Assembly: GCF_001655615.1 (NCBI RefSeq) | Contig: NZ_CP011567.1 | Coordinates: 3,047,001-3,111,000 of the forward strand | Direction: 5' to 3' | Source: Pseudomonas sp. GR 6-02 | Lineage (GTDB): Bacteria; Pseudomonadota; Gammaproteobacteria; Pseudomonadales; Pseudomonadaceae | DNA length: 64,000 nucleotides | Shown: positions 53,340 through 62,196 of the stretch, piece after piece | How positions within the stretch are numbered: the stretch's first letter is position 1 | Layout: each line of letters opens with the position of its first letter | Program-made: the position numbers and the translations under genes | Notes under the pieces: generated by a model | Databases searched by the model: none | Told to the model about the DNA's origin: nothing | Seen by the model: the letters and a program-made list of their open reading frames with translations, nothing else

Positions 53340-53699
53340 ATGTTCAAACCAACGCCAAATCCACCAGAAGTGGAGGACGTTTCCCCCTACGAAACCCCCG
53401 ATTCCAAAAAACTCAACGAAGCCGCCGAGCGCGCCCTCGACCATTACCTCAAACCACCCACCCCCAAAGCCACCAAGCGCAAACCCAGCACCATTTACCA
53501 TGTCGGTGAAAAGGTCGATAACGAAACCCTGCTGGTCAACGCCTGCGAATCCCTGGCGTCAGCGAGCATGATGCTCACTGAATTCGCCGGATTGATGGAC
53601 ATGCCCCATCGCAACATGATGCTGGGGATTCAATCGGTGGTCATGCTTGGGGAGCTGGCTGTCAACCGAGTGCTGGATAACCTCGATCCGCAAGGCTGA
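53340..53699 (+). CDS. DUF3077/DUF6124-like hypothetical protein
   Basis: The 119-residue protein resembles Pseudomonas-specific small proteins: MFKPTPNPPE, SPYETPDSKKLNEAAERALD, a variable middle, then ACESLASASMMLTEFAGL and MLGIQSVVMLGELAVNRVLD. AGGAG lies eight bases before the ATG. Its function is unknown. The long structured leader upstream suggests regulated translation. Confidence 0.75.
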   Translation: MFKPTPNPPEVEDVSPYETPDSKKLNEAAERALDHYLKPPTPKATKRKPSTIYHVGEKVDNETLLVNACESLASASMMLTEFAGLMDMPHRNMMLGIQSVVMLGELAVNRVLDNLDPQG

Positions 53700-53725
53700 C
53701 GAAAGTCTGTAGTGAGAGCACTCCT

Positions 53726-53874
53726 TGTGGCGAGGGAGCTTGTCGGATCGCCGCACCGTCCCGCTCGGCTGCGCAGCAGTCGCAAAGCCTGGGCATGCGG
53801 TATGTCTGAAAAACCGCGATCACCGGGATTGGGGGCGCTTCGCAACCCAGCGGGAGCAAGCTCCCTCGCCACAG
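53726..53874. repeat. Palindromic repeat pair, family A
   Basis: TGTGGCGAGGGAGCTTG (53726-53742) and CGGGAGCAAGCTCCCTCGCC at 53851-53870 (running to 53874) are inverted copies of the unit found at 27067-27162 and 57985-58079. The left arm is slightly decayed. It occupies most of the gap between the DUF3077-like gene and the convergent MFS gene. Confidence 0.82.
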
Positions 53875-53938
53875 AAGCAATTGCGAATGCATGGAATGAG
53901 AAACGGACCGGGAGGGCCGTTTTTGTTTTCACTGAACC

Positions 53939-55249
53939 TTAAACCCGCAACGTCCGGGTCATGCGCAACGCCAGCAAACTGCCGCACACAATCACACCCG
54001 CCAGCAGGTACAACGCCGCATCGGTGGACCCGGTGCTGTCCTTGACCCAACCCACCAGATACGGGCTAAGGAAACCCGCCATCTGCCCCATGGAGTTGAT
54101 CAACGCCAAGCCACCGGCCGCCGCACCGGCGCTGAGCATCGCCGTCGGCACCGGCCAGAACATCGGCAAGCCGGTGAGGGCGCCCATGGTGGCGAGGGTC
54201 AGGCCGAGAATCGCAAGAGCTGGCGTGGTCGCGAAGTTCACCGCAATCAACAGCCCCACCGCACCCATCAGCATCGGCACCACCAGGTGCCAGCGACGTT
54301 CTTTGCGCAGGTCCGCCGAGCGGCCCACCATCAACATGAACACCGCCGCCAGCAGGTACGGAATCGCGCTCAACCAGCCAATCACCAGGTTGTCGCTGAA
54401 ACCCAGGTTCTTGATGATCGACGGCAGCCAGAAGTTAATCGCGTAAACACCGCTCTGGATGCAGAAGTAGATCAATCCGAACGCCCAGATCGCCGGGTTC
54501 TTGAACACTGCCCGCAAGGAGTCGGTGGTGGTTTTCGGTTTGCTGGCCAGGTCTTCGGCGTGGTCGGCTTCAAGCACCGAACGCTCGTACGGGGTCAGCC
54601 ACTTGGCGTTGGCGTAACTGTCGCTGAGCAGGAAGTAGGCGAGGGCGCCGAGAATCACGGTCGGGATGCCTTGCAGCAGGAACATCCACTGCCAGCCGGC
54701 CAAACCAGCCTGGCCCGCACCAAAGTGATTGAGAATCCAGCCGGAAAACGGGCTGCCCAGCAGGCCCGACACCGGGATTGCCGACATGAACAGCGCCATG
54801 ATGCGGCCACGGCGGAACGTCGGGAACCACTGCGAAAGGTAAAGCACCACGCCCGGGAAGAACCCGGCTTCGGCGGCACCGGTGAACAGGCGCAGGGTGT
54901 AGAACTCGGTAGGTGTGGTGACGAACAGCAGGCAAGTCGAGAGCGCTCCCCACGTCATCATCATCAACGCGATCCAGCGTCGCGGGCCGAATTTGCTCAG
55001 CGCCAGGTTGCTCGGTACGCCGCACAGCACGTAGCCGATAAAGAAGATTCCGGCACCGAGGCCGTACACGGTTTCGCTGAATTTCAGCGCGTCGAGCATC
55101 TGCAGTTTGGCAAACCCGACGTTCACCCGGTCGAGGTAGTTGAACAGGTAGCAGATGAAGATGAAGGGGATCAAACGCAAGGTAATGCGTTTGTAGACGG
55201 CGTTCTTGTCGTCAGCGTTGGCCAGGGTAGCGGTGGCGCTCTGTGACAT
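53939..55249 (-). CDS. MFS transporter, anion:cation symporter (ACS) type, probably for glycerate or sugar acids
   Basis: The protein of about 436 residues has 12 membrane helices. It carries YLFNYLDRVNVGFAKLQM near the N-terminus (family signature of GarP/GudP/phthalate permeases) and GLPMFWPVPTAMLSAGAAAGGLALINSMGQ. I chose MSQSAT at 55249 because of an upstream GAGAGAG; the frame extends to 55399 without a good site. It is divergent from cdaR, and glycerate kinase follows cdaR. Confidence 0.85.
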   Translation of the reverse strand: MSQSATATLANADDKNAVYKRITLRLIPFIFICYLFNYLDRVNVGFAKLQMLDALKFSETVYGLGAGIFFIGYVLCGVPSNLALSKFGPRRWIALMMMTWGALSTCLLFVTTPTEFYTLRLFTGAAEAGFFPGVVLYLSQWFPTFRRGRIMALFMSAIPVSGLLGSPFSGWILNHFGAGQAGLAGWQWMFLLQGIPTVILGALAYFLLSDSYANAKWLTPYERSVLEADHAEDLASKPKTTTDSLRAVFKNPAIWAFGLIYFCIQSGVYAINFWLPSIIKNLGFSDNLVIGWLSAIPYLLAAVFMLMVGRSADLRKERRWHLVVPMLMGAVGLLIAVNFATTPALAILGLTLATMGALTGLPMFWPVPTAMLSAGAAAGGLALINSMGQMAGFLSPYLVGWVKDSTGSTDAALYLLAGVIVCGSLLALRMTRTLRV

Positions 55250-55418
55250 GGCGGGCTCTCTCTTTATTATGATTTTTTGCGACGCAAGGGTAACGTTGAT
55301 CGCCCGGTGAGTCTCGGCCACCCCTTGGGTGGTTGTCTTTGTGCCTGAGCACAGGGTTTGCGACCCTGGCCTGTGCGGCTGAACAAGCCGCCCCATCACG
55401 CTTTCAAGGATCCCCGCT

Positions 55419-56549
55419 ATGTTTGAACTCGATCACGACCTGGCCCAGGACATCGTCGACCGGGCGATGGCCATCCTGCCGTACAACGTCAATGTCATGG
55501 ACAGTCAGGGGCTGATTCTTGGCAGCGGCGAGCCGGAGCGCATCAACACCCGTCACGAAGGCGCGCAACTGGTGCTGGCCAACGGGCGCGTGGTGGAGAT
55601 CGACGCGCAAACGGCGATTCATCTCAAAGGCGTGCAGCCGGGCATTAATCTGCCGCTGTTGCTCGATCAGCGCTTGATCGGCGTGCTGGGCATTACTGGC
55701 GAACCGGAGCAATTGCGCACCTACGCCGAACTGGTGCGCATGACCGCCGAGATGCTGGTGGCCCAGCGCAATCAGCAGGCCGAGCAGCAATGGCGGCGCC
55801 AACGGTGCGACGATCTGCTGGCATTGCTGTTGAGCGAAGCAGGGGATTCGCCACGGTTGCTGGACGAAGCGCAGCAACTGGGGCTCAAGCCGCAGCTGAC
55901 ACGAGTGCCGTATCTGTTCGAGTTGGGCATCGAACACGGCCCGAGCCAGACCGTCGAAGCGCTCAGCGCCTGGCTGATGTCGCGCTACCCGGACAGTTGG
56001 TGCGTGAGCTCGGCCAAATCTTCGTTGCTCTGGTGCCGCCCGGCGACGCCTGCGGTCGAGAACGAACGATTGCTGGAAAAGCTCGATGGCCTGGGCTGGA
56101 ACATTTTGCGCATCGCCGTGGGCGGGCAGGCCGACGGCTTGTCGGGGTTGCGTCGCTGCTATCGACGGGTCGGCGATTTGCTGGCCTACGGGCGCGATGT
56201 GTTGCCGCATTCGCGCTTGCTGATCCTGAACCGTTATCGGCTACCGGTGATGCTCTGGCGGCACCGCGACGACGATGCGCTGGATGAACTGCTGCGGCCG
56301 CTGCGTAAAGTCATCGCCAAGGACGGTAACGGGCAATTGCTGGCCACCCTGCGCAGTTGGTGCGAACACGACGGCCAGAGCCAGGCCTGCGCCGATGCCC
56401 TGGGCATCCACCGCAACAGTTTGCGTTATCGCATGGAGCGGATCGCCGAACTCAGCGGCGTCGACCCGCTGAAGCTCGACGGAATGCTCGCACTGTACCT
56501 TGGCGTCCAGCTCCTGCCACAAACCGAGCTGCCGACCACCGCTCCGTAG
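55419..56549 (+). CDS. cdaR: CdaR-type sugar-diacid/glycerate regulator
   Basis: The 376-residue activator has an N-terminal diacid-recognition domain (about 3-135, LDHDLAQDIVDRAMAILPYNVNVMD and NLPLLLDQRLIGVLGITG) and a C-terminal PucR-type helix-turn-helix (about 305-365, ACADALGIHRNSLRYRMERI). It lies between the permease and glycerate kinase genes, which it most likely controls. Its stop codon TAG is inside the left arm of a 35-bp palindromic repeat. Confidence 0.88.
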   Translation: MFELDHDLAQDIVDRAMAILPYNVNVMDSQGLILGSGEPERINTRHEGAQLVLANGRVVEIDAQTAIHLKGVQPGINLPLLLDQRLIGVLGITGEPEQLRTYAELVRMTAEMLVAQRNQQAEQQWRRQRCDDLLALLLSEAGDSPRLLDEAQQLGLKPQLTRVPYLFELGIEHGPSQTVEALSAWLMSRYPDSWCVSSAKSSLLWCRPATPAVENERLLEKLDGLGWNILRIAVGGQADGLSGLRRCYRRVGDLLAYGRDVLPHSRLLILNRYRLPVMLWRHRDDDALDELLRPLRKVIAKDGNGQLLATLRSWCEHDGQSQACADALGIHRNSLRYRMERIAELSGVDPLKLDGMLALYLGVQLLPQTELPTTAP

Positions 56550-56690
56550 CAGCTGCCGAGCCTGCGAGGCTGCGTTCGGCGACGCAGTCGTCGTAAATTC
56601 TATAAATACGGCTTACCTGACACACCGCGCCGCATGATTTCACGACGGCTTCGCCGCCGAACGCAGCCTCGCAGGCTCGGCAGCTGCTAC
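56546..56690. repeat. 35-bp inverted repeat pair, family C
   Basis: The arm at 56546-56580 (starting GTAGCAGCTGCCGAGCC) has a perfect 35-bp inverse at 56656-56690, around a 75-nt spacer with internal short palindromes. The left arm contains the cdaR stop codon. The GCTGCCGAGC/TGCGAGGCTGCG core is a known Pseudomonas repeat type. Confidence 0.88.
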
Positions 56691-56815
56691 GACGACCAGT
56701 GCGGACAAGGGTTTTGTGGAAATGAACAATAATCCACATGGCCGCTTGTGCAGCGGACCGGCGTTATTGTTCAGGCCTGCTGGCAGCATGGACGCATTGG
56801 AACTGGAGAATTCGC

Positions 56816-57958
56816 ATGAAAATCGTCATTGCCCCCGATTCGTTCAAGGATAGCCTGAGTGCCCAGGGTGTGGCCGAGGCCATTGCGCTGGGGTTGGCGC
56901 AGGTTTGGCCAGATGCACAATTGCTCAAGTGCCCGATGGCTGATGGTGGCGAAGGCACGGTCGAGTCGATTCTGGCCGCGTGCGACGGAGAACTGCGCCG
57001 CACCCGTGTTCGTGGGCCGTTGGGCGCCACGGTCGATGCCGCCTGGGGCTGGTTGCCGCAGAGCCACACCGCGATCATCGAAATGGCCGAGGCCAGTGGC
57101 CTGCAACGGGTGCCGCTTGACCTGCGCGATGCCTGTACCAGCAGCACCTTCGGCACCGGCGAATTGATCCGCGCTGCGCTCGATGCCGGGGCGCAACGAG
57201 TGATTCTGGCGATTGGTGGCAGTGCCACGAATGACGGCGGCGCCGGGGCGATGCAGGCCTTGGGGGTGAAACTGCTGGATACCCAGGGCCAAACCCTGGC
57301 GCCGGGTGGTCTGGCGCTGGCGCAACTGGCCCGTCTCGATTTGAGCGACATCGACCCGCGTCTGGCCGAGGTGCGTTTCGACATCGCCGCCGACGTCAAT
57401 AATCCGCTGTGCGGCCCGCACGGTGCGTCAGCGATTTTCGGCCCGCAGAAAGGCGCGTCGCCCGAGCAAGTCCAGCAACTGGACCTCGCTCTCGGGCACT
57501 TTGCCGAGCTCTGCGCGCAAGCCCTGGACAAAGACGTACGCGATGAACCGGGCAGTGGCGCGGCGGGCGGTCTGGGGTTTGCCGCGAAGGCGTTTCTTGG
57601 CGCGCAATTCCAGGCCGGTGTGGAAGTGGTCGCCGAACTGGTGGGGCTGGCCGAGGCGGTCAACGGCGCCGACCTGGTGATCACCGGCGAAGGCCGTTTC
57701 GATGCCCAGACATTGCGCGGCAAAACCCCGTTTGGCGTGGCGCGCATTGCCCGGCAGCAGGGCGTGCCGGTCATCGTCATCGCCGGCACCTTGGGCGAGG
57801 GGTATCAGGCTCTGTACGAGCATGGCATCGATGCGGCTTTTGCATTGGCGAGTGGGCCGATGAGCCTGGAACAGGCCTGCGCCGAGGCGCCGCGATTGTT
57901 GCGTGAGCGCGCCAGTGATATCGCGCGGGTTTGGCGGGTGGCCGCCCGCAAGGCCTGA
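56816..57958 (+). CDS. garK: Glycerate kinase
   Basis: The 380-residue enzyme of the GarK/GlxK family phosphorylates D-glycerate. It starts MKIVIAPDSFKDSLSAQGVA, has CPMADGGEGTVES (about residue 41-53), AIGGSATNDGGAGAMQALG and DLVITGEGRFDAQTLRGKTP. GGAG lies before ATG 56816. It follows cdaR after the family C repeat. Confidence 0.94.
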   Translation: MKIVIAPDSFKDSLSAQGVAEAIALGLAQVWPDAQLLKCPMADGGEGTVESILAACDGELRRTRVRGPLGATVDAAWGWLPQSHTAIIEMAEASGLQRVPLDLRDACTSSTFGTGELIRAALDAGAQRVILAIGGSATNDGGAGAMQALGVKLLDTQGQTLAPGGLALAQLARLDLSDIDPRLAEVRFDIAADVNNPLCGPHGASAIFGPQKGASPEQVQQLDLALGHFAELCAQALDKDVRDEPGSGAAGGLGFAAKAFLGAQFQAGVEVVAELVGLAEAVNGADLVITGEGRFDAQTLRGKTPFGVARIARQQGVPVIVIAGTLGEGYQALYEHGIDAAFALASGPMSLEQACAEAPRLLRERASDIARVWRVAARKA

Positions 57959-57984
57959 CACTGTCTTCAGTAAAAAGAAATCTC

Positions 57985-58079
57985 TGTGGCGAGGGAGCTT
58001 GCTCCCGCTCGGTTGCGCAGCAGCCGTAAATTTTTTGGGGCCGCTACGCAGCCCAGCGGGAGCAAGCTCCCTCGCCACA
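57985..58079. repeat. Palindromic repeat pair, family A
   Basis: TGTGGCGAGGGAGCTTGCTC (57985 onward) and its perfect inverse ending at 58079 form 25-bp arms with a 45-nt spacer. It is the same family as 27030-27162 and 53726-53874. It lies in the gap after glycerate kinase; the rest of the gap (58080-58317) holds only the likely promoter of the chemoreceptor gene. Confidence 0.87.
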
Positions 58080-58317
58080 AAGGCTACTGCGCAAAGCCGA
58101 CCTCCGCGCAACATCTGTTTCACCGCTGAAACACTCTGCCGCCCTTGAAAAATATTTCTCCAGACCCCTGCAAAAATCCTAAACCCCGGCCGATACAGCC
58201 AATAGGCGTACACAAACCAATTACAACAGTGGCGCCAAACTGAAAGGTGCGCGCCATCGCCCGCCCGCCAGTGATCATGGCAAGGATGCTCGCCGCCTCA
58301 ATTACCGAGATCATCCT

Positions 58318-59943
58318 ATGTCACTGCGTAATCTGAAAATCGCGCCTCGAGCTTTCCTCGGTTTCGCTTTCATCGCCTTGCTGGTCATCGTGCTGGGTGT
58401 GTTTGCGGCGAATCGCATGTCGATCATCCGACAGGCCTCTGTGGATATGGAAAGCAATCAGCTACCCAGCGTCGGCTTCCTGGGTGTCATGACCGAAAAC
58501 GTGCTGCGTCTGCGAATTCTCTCGTTCCGGGTTCTGGTGAACCGTGAGCCCGCGAGCCTGCAAGAAGCAGAAACCCGGATCGGGGTACTGGTGGACAAGG
58601 TCAAGCAGGCACAGGCTGCTTATGGGGCATTGCCGGCCGGCGATGAGGAAGCGGCGTTATTCAAGACATTCTCGGCCACGCTGGACAAATACCTGCAAGC
58701 GGTGCGCGAGATGATGGAGCTTTCGCGGCAGAACAAACTGGATGAAATGCTCAACCTGATCAACACCCGGATCAAGGATGGAACCGATCAGATGGGCGAG
58801 CAGTTGAACAAGTTGATTGCCATCAACAAGGCTGGCGCGACTGCGGCCGACGCCCAGGCCAAAGAGCAGTTTGCCTTTGCCACCAATGGCATCATCGTGG
58901 TCTCGGCGGTCGCTGCCCTGATGACCGTGCTGCTGGCCTGGCTGTTGACCCGCAGTATCGTCACGCCGCTGAACCGTGCGGTGCTTGCGGCCGAAACCAT
59001 TGCCAGCGGCAACCTGAGCAAGGTCATCGAAGTCGATGGCAACGACGAACCGGCGCGTTTACTCGGCGCCTTGGCCACCATGCAGACGAACCTGCGCAAG
59101 ACCATCGAACAGATCGCCGGCTCCGCGACGCAACTGGGCGCCGCCGCCGAAGAACTCAGCACCGTGACCCAAGAAGCGTCCCGTGGCCTGCAACAACAGA
59201 ACAACGAAATTGAACAGGCCGCCACCGCCGTCAACGAAATGACTGCCGCCGTGGAAGAAGTGGCACGCAACGCGGTATCGACGTCCGAAGCCTCGAACCA
59301 GTCGACCCAGGCCGCCCGTGAAGGTCGTGACCGGGTGGTGGAAACCGTCGACGCGATCCAGACCATGACCCACGACGTGCAAAACACTGCATTGATGATC
59401 GAGGGGCTGGCCACTCAGGGCCGAGACATTGGCAAAGTGCTGGACGTGATCCGCGCCATCGCCGAACAGACCAACCTGCTGGCCCTCAACGCCGCCATCG
59501 AAGCGGCCCGTGCCGGGGAAGCCGGGCGTGGCTTTGCGGTGGTTGCGGACGAGGTCCGGGCGCTGGCCCATCGCACTGCGCAATCGACCCAGGAAATCGA
59601 GAAAATGGTGGCCGGTATTCAGAACGGCACCGGTGAAGCGGTGTCGTCGATGCAGCAAAGCAATCAGCGCACCCAAAGCACCCTGGAAATGGCCCGTGCA
59701 GCAGGTGTCGCCCTGGAACAGATCACTTCATCGATTCAGCTGATCAATGAACGCAACCTGGTGATCGCCAGCGCCTCGGAAGAACAGGCCCAGGTGTCCC
59801 GTGAAGTCGACCGCAACCTGGTGAACATCCGCGACCTGGCCACCCAGTCGGCCGCCGGTGCCAACCAGACCAGCGCCGCCACCCATGAACTGTCACGACT
59901 GGCGGTAGATTTGAATGCAATGGTGGCGCGTTTCGTGATTTGA
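58318..59943 (+). CDS. Methyl-accepting chemotaxis protein
   Basis: The 541-residue chemoreceptor has a membrane helix at about residues 12-32 and a four-helix-bundle periplasmic sensor (about 35-190). A second helix (about 190-212, [20 protein letters not shown]), a HAMP domain and the signalling domain follow. The hairpin tip [24 protein letters not shown] is intact. Its ligand is unknown; neighbours suggest organic acids or amino acids. Confidence 0.95.
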   Translation: MSLRNLKIAPRAFLGFAFIALLVIVLGVFAANRMSIIRQASVDMESNQLPSVGFLGVMTENVLRLRILSFRVLVNREPASLQEAETRIGVLVDKVKQAQAAYGALPAGDEEAALFKTFSATLDKYLQAVREMMELSRQNKLDEMLNLINTRIKDGTDQMGEQLNKLIAINKAGATAADAQAKEQFAFATNGIIVVSAVAALMTVLLAWLLTRSIVTPLNRAVLAAETIASGNLSKVIEVDGNDEPARLLGALATMQTNLRKTIEQIAGSATQLGAAAEELSTVTQEASRGLQQQNNEIEQAATAVNEMTAAVEEVARNAVSTSEASNQSTQAAREGRDRVVETVDAIQTMTHDVQNTALMIEGLATQGRDIGKVLDVIRAIAEQTNLLALNAAIEAARAGEAGRGFAVVADEVRALAHRTAQSTQEIEKMVAGIQNGTGEAVSSMQQSNQRTQSTLEMARAAGVALEQITSSIQLINERNLVIASASEEQAQVSREVDRNLVNIRDLATQSAAGANQTSAATHELSRLAVDLNAMVARFVI

Positions 59944-59983
59944 GATAGGGTTGAAACTGGAACTCGCGCGTTAGGAGAAGTAC

Positions 59984-61171
59984 ATGCGCTATTCAGCCTT
60001 GACCCAACGAATCGACGGTGATGGAGCGGCAGCCTGGAAGATTCACGATCGAGCGCTGGAATTGCGCGAGCAGGGCGTCGACGTGCTGCTGCTGTCGGTC
60101 GGCGACCCGGACTTCGATACGCCGCTGCCGGTCGTCCACGCGGCCATCGACAGCCTGCTGGCCGGCGACACCCATTACTCGGATGTGCGCGGCACCCGTA
60201 CATTGCGCAGCAGCATCGCCAGCCGTCACCAGCAGCGCTGCGGCCAAGAGGTGGACGCCGACCATGTGATCGTGCTGCCCGGCGCTCAATGCGCGGTGTA
60301 TTCGGTTGCCCAGTGCCTGCTCGACCCGGGTGACGAAGTGATCATCGCCGAACCCATGTACGTCACTTATGAAGGCGTGTTCGGCGCCTGCGGGGCGAGC
60401 GTGGTGCCGGTGGCGGTGCGTCCGGAGAACGGCTTTCGGGTCGAGCCGGCGGATGTCGCGGCGCTGATCACCGCTAAAACCCGGGTCATTCTGCTCAACA
60501 GTCCGAACAATCCCTCCGGTGCCAGCCTTTCCTTGAAAAGCTGGCAGGAACTGGCGGCGCTGTGTGTGCAACATGACCTCTGGCTGATCAGCGATGAGGT
60601 CTATAGCGACTTGTTGTATGAGGGCGAGCACATCAGCCCGGCCAGCCTGCCGGGCATGGCCGAGCGCACCGCGACCCTCAACAGTTTGTCCAAATCCCAT
60701 GCCATGACTGGCTGGCGGGTAGGCTGGATGATCGGCCCGAAACCACTGGCCGATCATGTGATGCATCTGTCGTTGTGCATGCTGTTCGGCATTCCGGATT
60801 TCGTTCAGAAAGCCGCGCAAGCGGCACTCGATAAGGATTTGCCGGAAGTGGCGCTGATGCGTGAGGAGTATCGCCAGCGACGCGATCTGGTGTGCGCGAG
60901 GTTGAGCGGTTGCCCCGGTATCCGGCCGATCAAGCCCGATGGCGGGATGTTTGTGATGCTCGATGTGCGCCAGACCGGGCTCGGCGCCCAGGATTTTGCC
61001 GAGCGGCTGCTGGAAGGTTATGGCGTGTCGGTGCTGGCCGGCGAAGCCTTCGGGCCGAGTGCGGCGGGGCACATACGCATCGGGCTGGTGGTGGACCAGC
61101 TGAAGCTGGCGGAAGCGTGTCGGCGAATTGCGTCCTGTGCGGCGGATTTGCTGCAGATGCGACGGGCCTGA
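59984..61171 (+). CDS. PLP-dependent aminotransferase (class I/II)
   Basis: The 395-residue enzyme has LLLSVGDPDFDTP, the PLP contacts NSPNNPSGAS and ISDEVYSDLLY, the Schiff-base Lys in SLSKSHAMTGWRVGW, and the C-terminal Arg in HIRIGLV. It resembles the aspartate/arginine-pyruvate aminotransferase (AruH-like) group. GGAG lies before the ATG. Its TGA stop falls in the arm of the repeat at 61168. Confidence 0.88.
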   Translation: MRYSALTQRIDGDGAAAWKIHDRALELREQGVDVLLLSVGDPDFDTPLPVVHAAIDSLLAGDTHYSDVRGTRTLRSSIASRHQQRCGQEVDADHVIVLPGAQCAVYSVAQCLLDPGDEVIIAEPMYVTYEGVFGACGASVVPVAVRPENGFRVEPADVAALITAKTRVILLNSPNNPSGASLSLKSWQELAALCVQHDLWLISDEVYSDLLYEGEHISPASLPGMAERTATLNSLSKSHAMTGWRVGWMIGPKPLADHVMHLSLCMLFGIPDFVQKAAQAALDKDLPEVALMREEYRQRRDLVCARLSGCPGIRPIKPDGGMFVMLDVRQTGLGAQDFAERLLEGYGVSVLAGEAFGPSAAGHIRIGLVVDQLKLAEACRRIASCAADLLQMRRA

Positions 61172-61202
61172 TCGTTCCCACGCGGAGCGTGAGAACGATC
61201 AG
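61168..61202. repeat. Short palindromic repeat, family D
   Basis: CTGATCGTTCCCACGC, a GAG turn, then GCGTGAGAACGATCAG form a near-perfect hairpin. The GTTCCCACGC core is a frequent Pseudomonas REP unit. The element fills the gap between two convergent genes and includes the aminotransferase stop codon. Confidence 0.82.
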
Positions 61203-61206
61203 TTCC

Positions 61207-62184
61207 TTACCCCTTCCACGCTCCGGCATTCACCAGATTCACTGGCCGCTCACCCGCCAACGCCGCCAACAAATTTTCGACCGCACAAGTCGCCATAGCC
61301 TCCCGTGTCTCATGGGTCGCCGAGCCGATATGCGGCGTCGCCACCACATTGTTCAACTGCAACAGCGGCGAGTCATGGCGCAACGGTTCGCGCTCGAACA
61401 CATCCAGCCCGGCAGCGCGAATCCGGTTCTGCTGCAACGCTTCGATCAACGCCGCTTCATCCACCACTTTGCCCCGGGAAATGTTGATGAAGATGCTTTG
61501 CGGGCGCATCAAGGCAAACTCCCGGGCGCCGATCAGCTTTTCGGTTTCGGCGGTCAGCGGCAAGGTCAGGCAAATGAAGTCGGCCTGCTGCAACAACTCG
61601 GTCAGGCTGCGGTATTGCGCATTGAAGCGCTGCTCCACCGCCGGTTTCGGCGAATGGCTGTGATACACAACCGGCATGCCGAAACCGAAATGCCCACGCT
61701 GCGCCAACGCCTCGCCAATCCGCCCCATGCCGATGATGCCCAGCGTCTTGCCATGCACATCGCTGCCGAAATGCGCCGGGCCAATGTTGCGGTTCCACTG
61801 GCCGGCGCGAACCATGTTCGCCAGTTCCACCACGCGTCGGGCGGTGGCCAGGATCAGCGCGAAACCGGTGTCGGCGGTGGTCTCGGTCAACACATCGGGG
61901 GTGTTGCTGAGCAGGATCCGCCGTTCGGTCAGGTAGTCGATGTCGTAGTTGTCGACGCCGACGGACACACTGGCAATCGCTTCCAGGTTCGGTGCCAGGT
62001 CAAGCAACCCGGCATCGAGTTTCAGACTGGCGCCAAGCAACCCTTGGGCGCGGGGCAGGGCCTGCCGCAGCTTGGCCAGGCCTTCGGCGTCGAGGCTGTC
62101 GATCAGTGTCACCTCGGTCTGCTCGTGCAAGCGAGCCATCAGCAGCGGCGAGAGTTTCTTGTACAGCACAACCTGCTTTTTCAT
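61207..62184 (-). CDS. kguD: 2-ketogluconate 6-phosphate / 2-ketoaldonate reductase (D-isomer hydroxyacid dehydrogenase family)
   Basis: The protein of about 325 residues has GIIGMGRIGEALAQRG (NAD(P) motif, about 149-164), the catalytic Arg in INISRGKVVDE, Glu in DVFEREPL and His in TPHIGSATHE. The family includes TkrA/GhrB. Here it follows kguT and kguK, so reduction of 2-keto-6-phosphogluconate to 6-phosphogluconate is likely. The ATG may be 62184 or 62196; the latter directly follows the kguT stop. Confidence 0.87.
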   Translation of the reverse strand: MKKQVVLYKKLSPLLMARLHEQTEVTLIDSLDAEGLAKLRQALPRAQGLLGASLKLDAGLLDLAPNLEAIASVSVGVDNYDIDYLTERRILLSNTPDVLTETTADTGFALILATARRVVELANMVRAGQWNRNIGPAHFGSDVHGKTLGIIGMGRIGEALAQRGHFGFGMPVVYHSHSPKPAVEQRFNAQYRSLTELLQQADFICLTLPLTAETEKLIGAREFALMRPQSIFINISRGKVVDEAALIEALQQNRIRAAGLDVFEREPLRHDSPLLQLNNVVATPHIGSATHETREAMATCAVENLLAALAGERPVNLVNAGAWKG

Positions 62185-62196
62185 ATCAACATCCAT

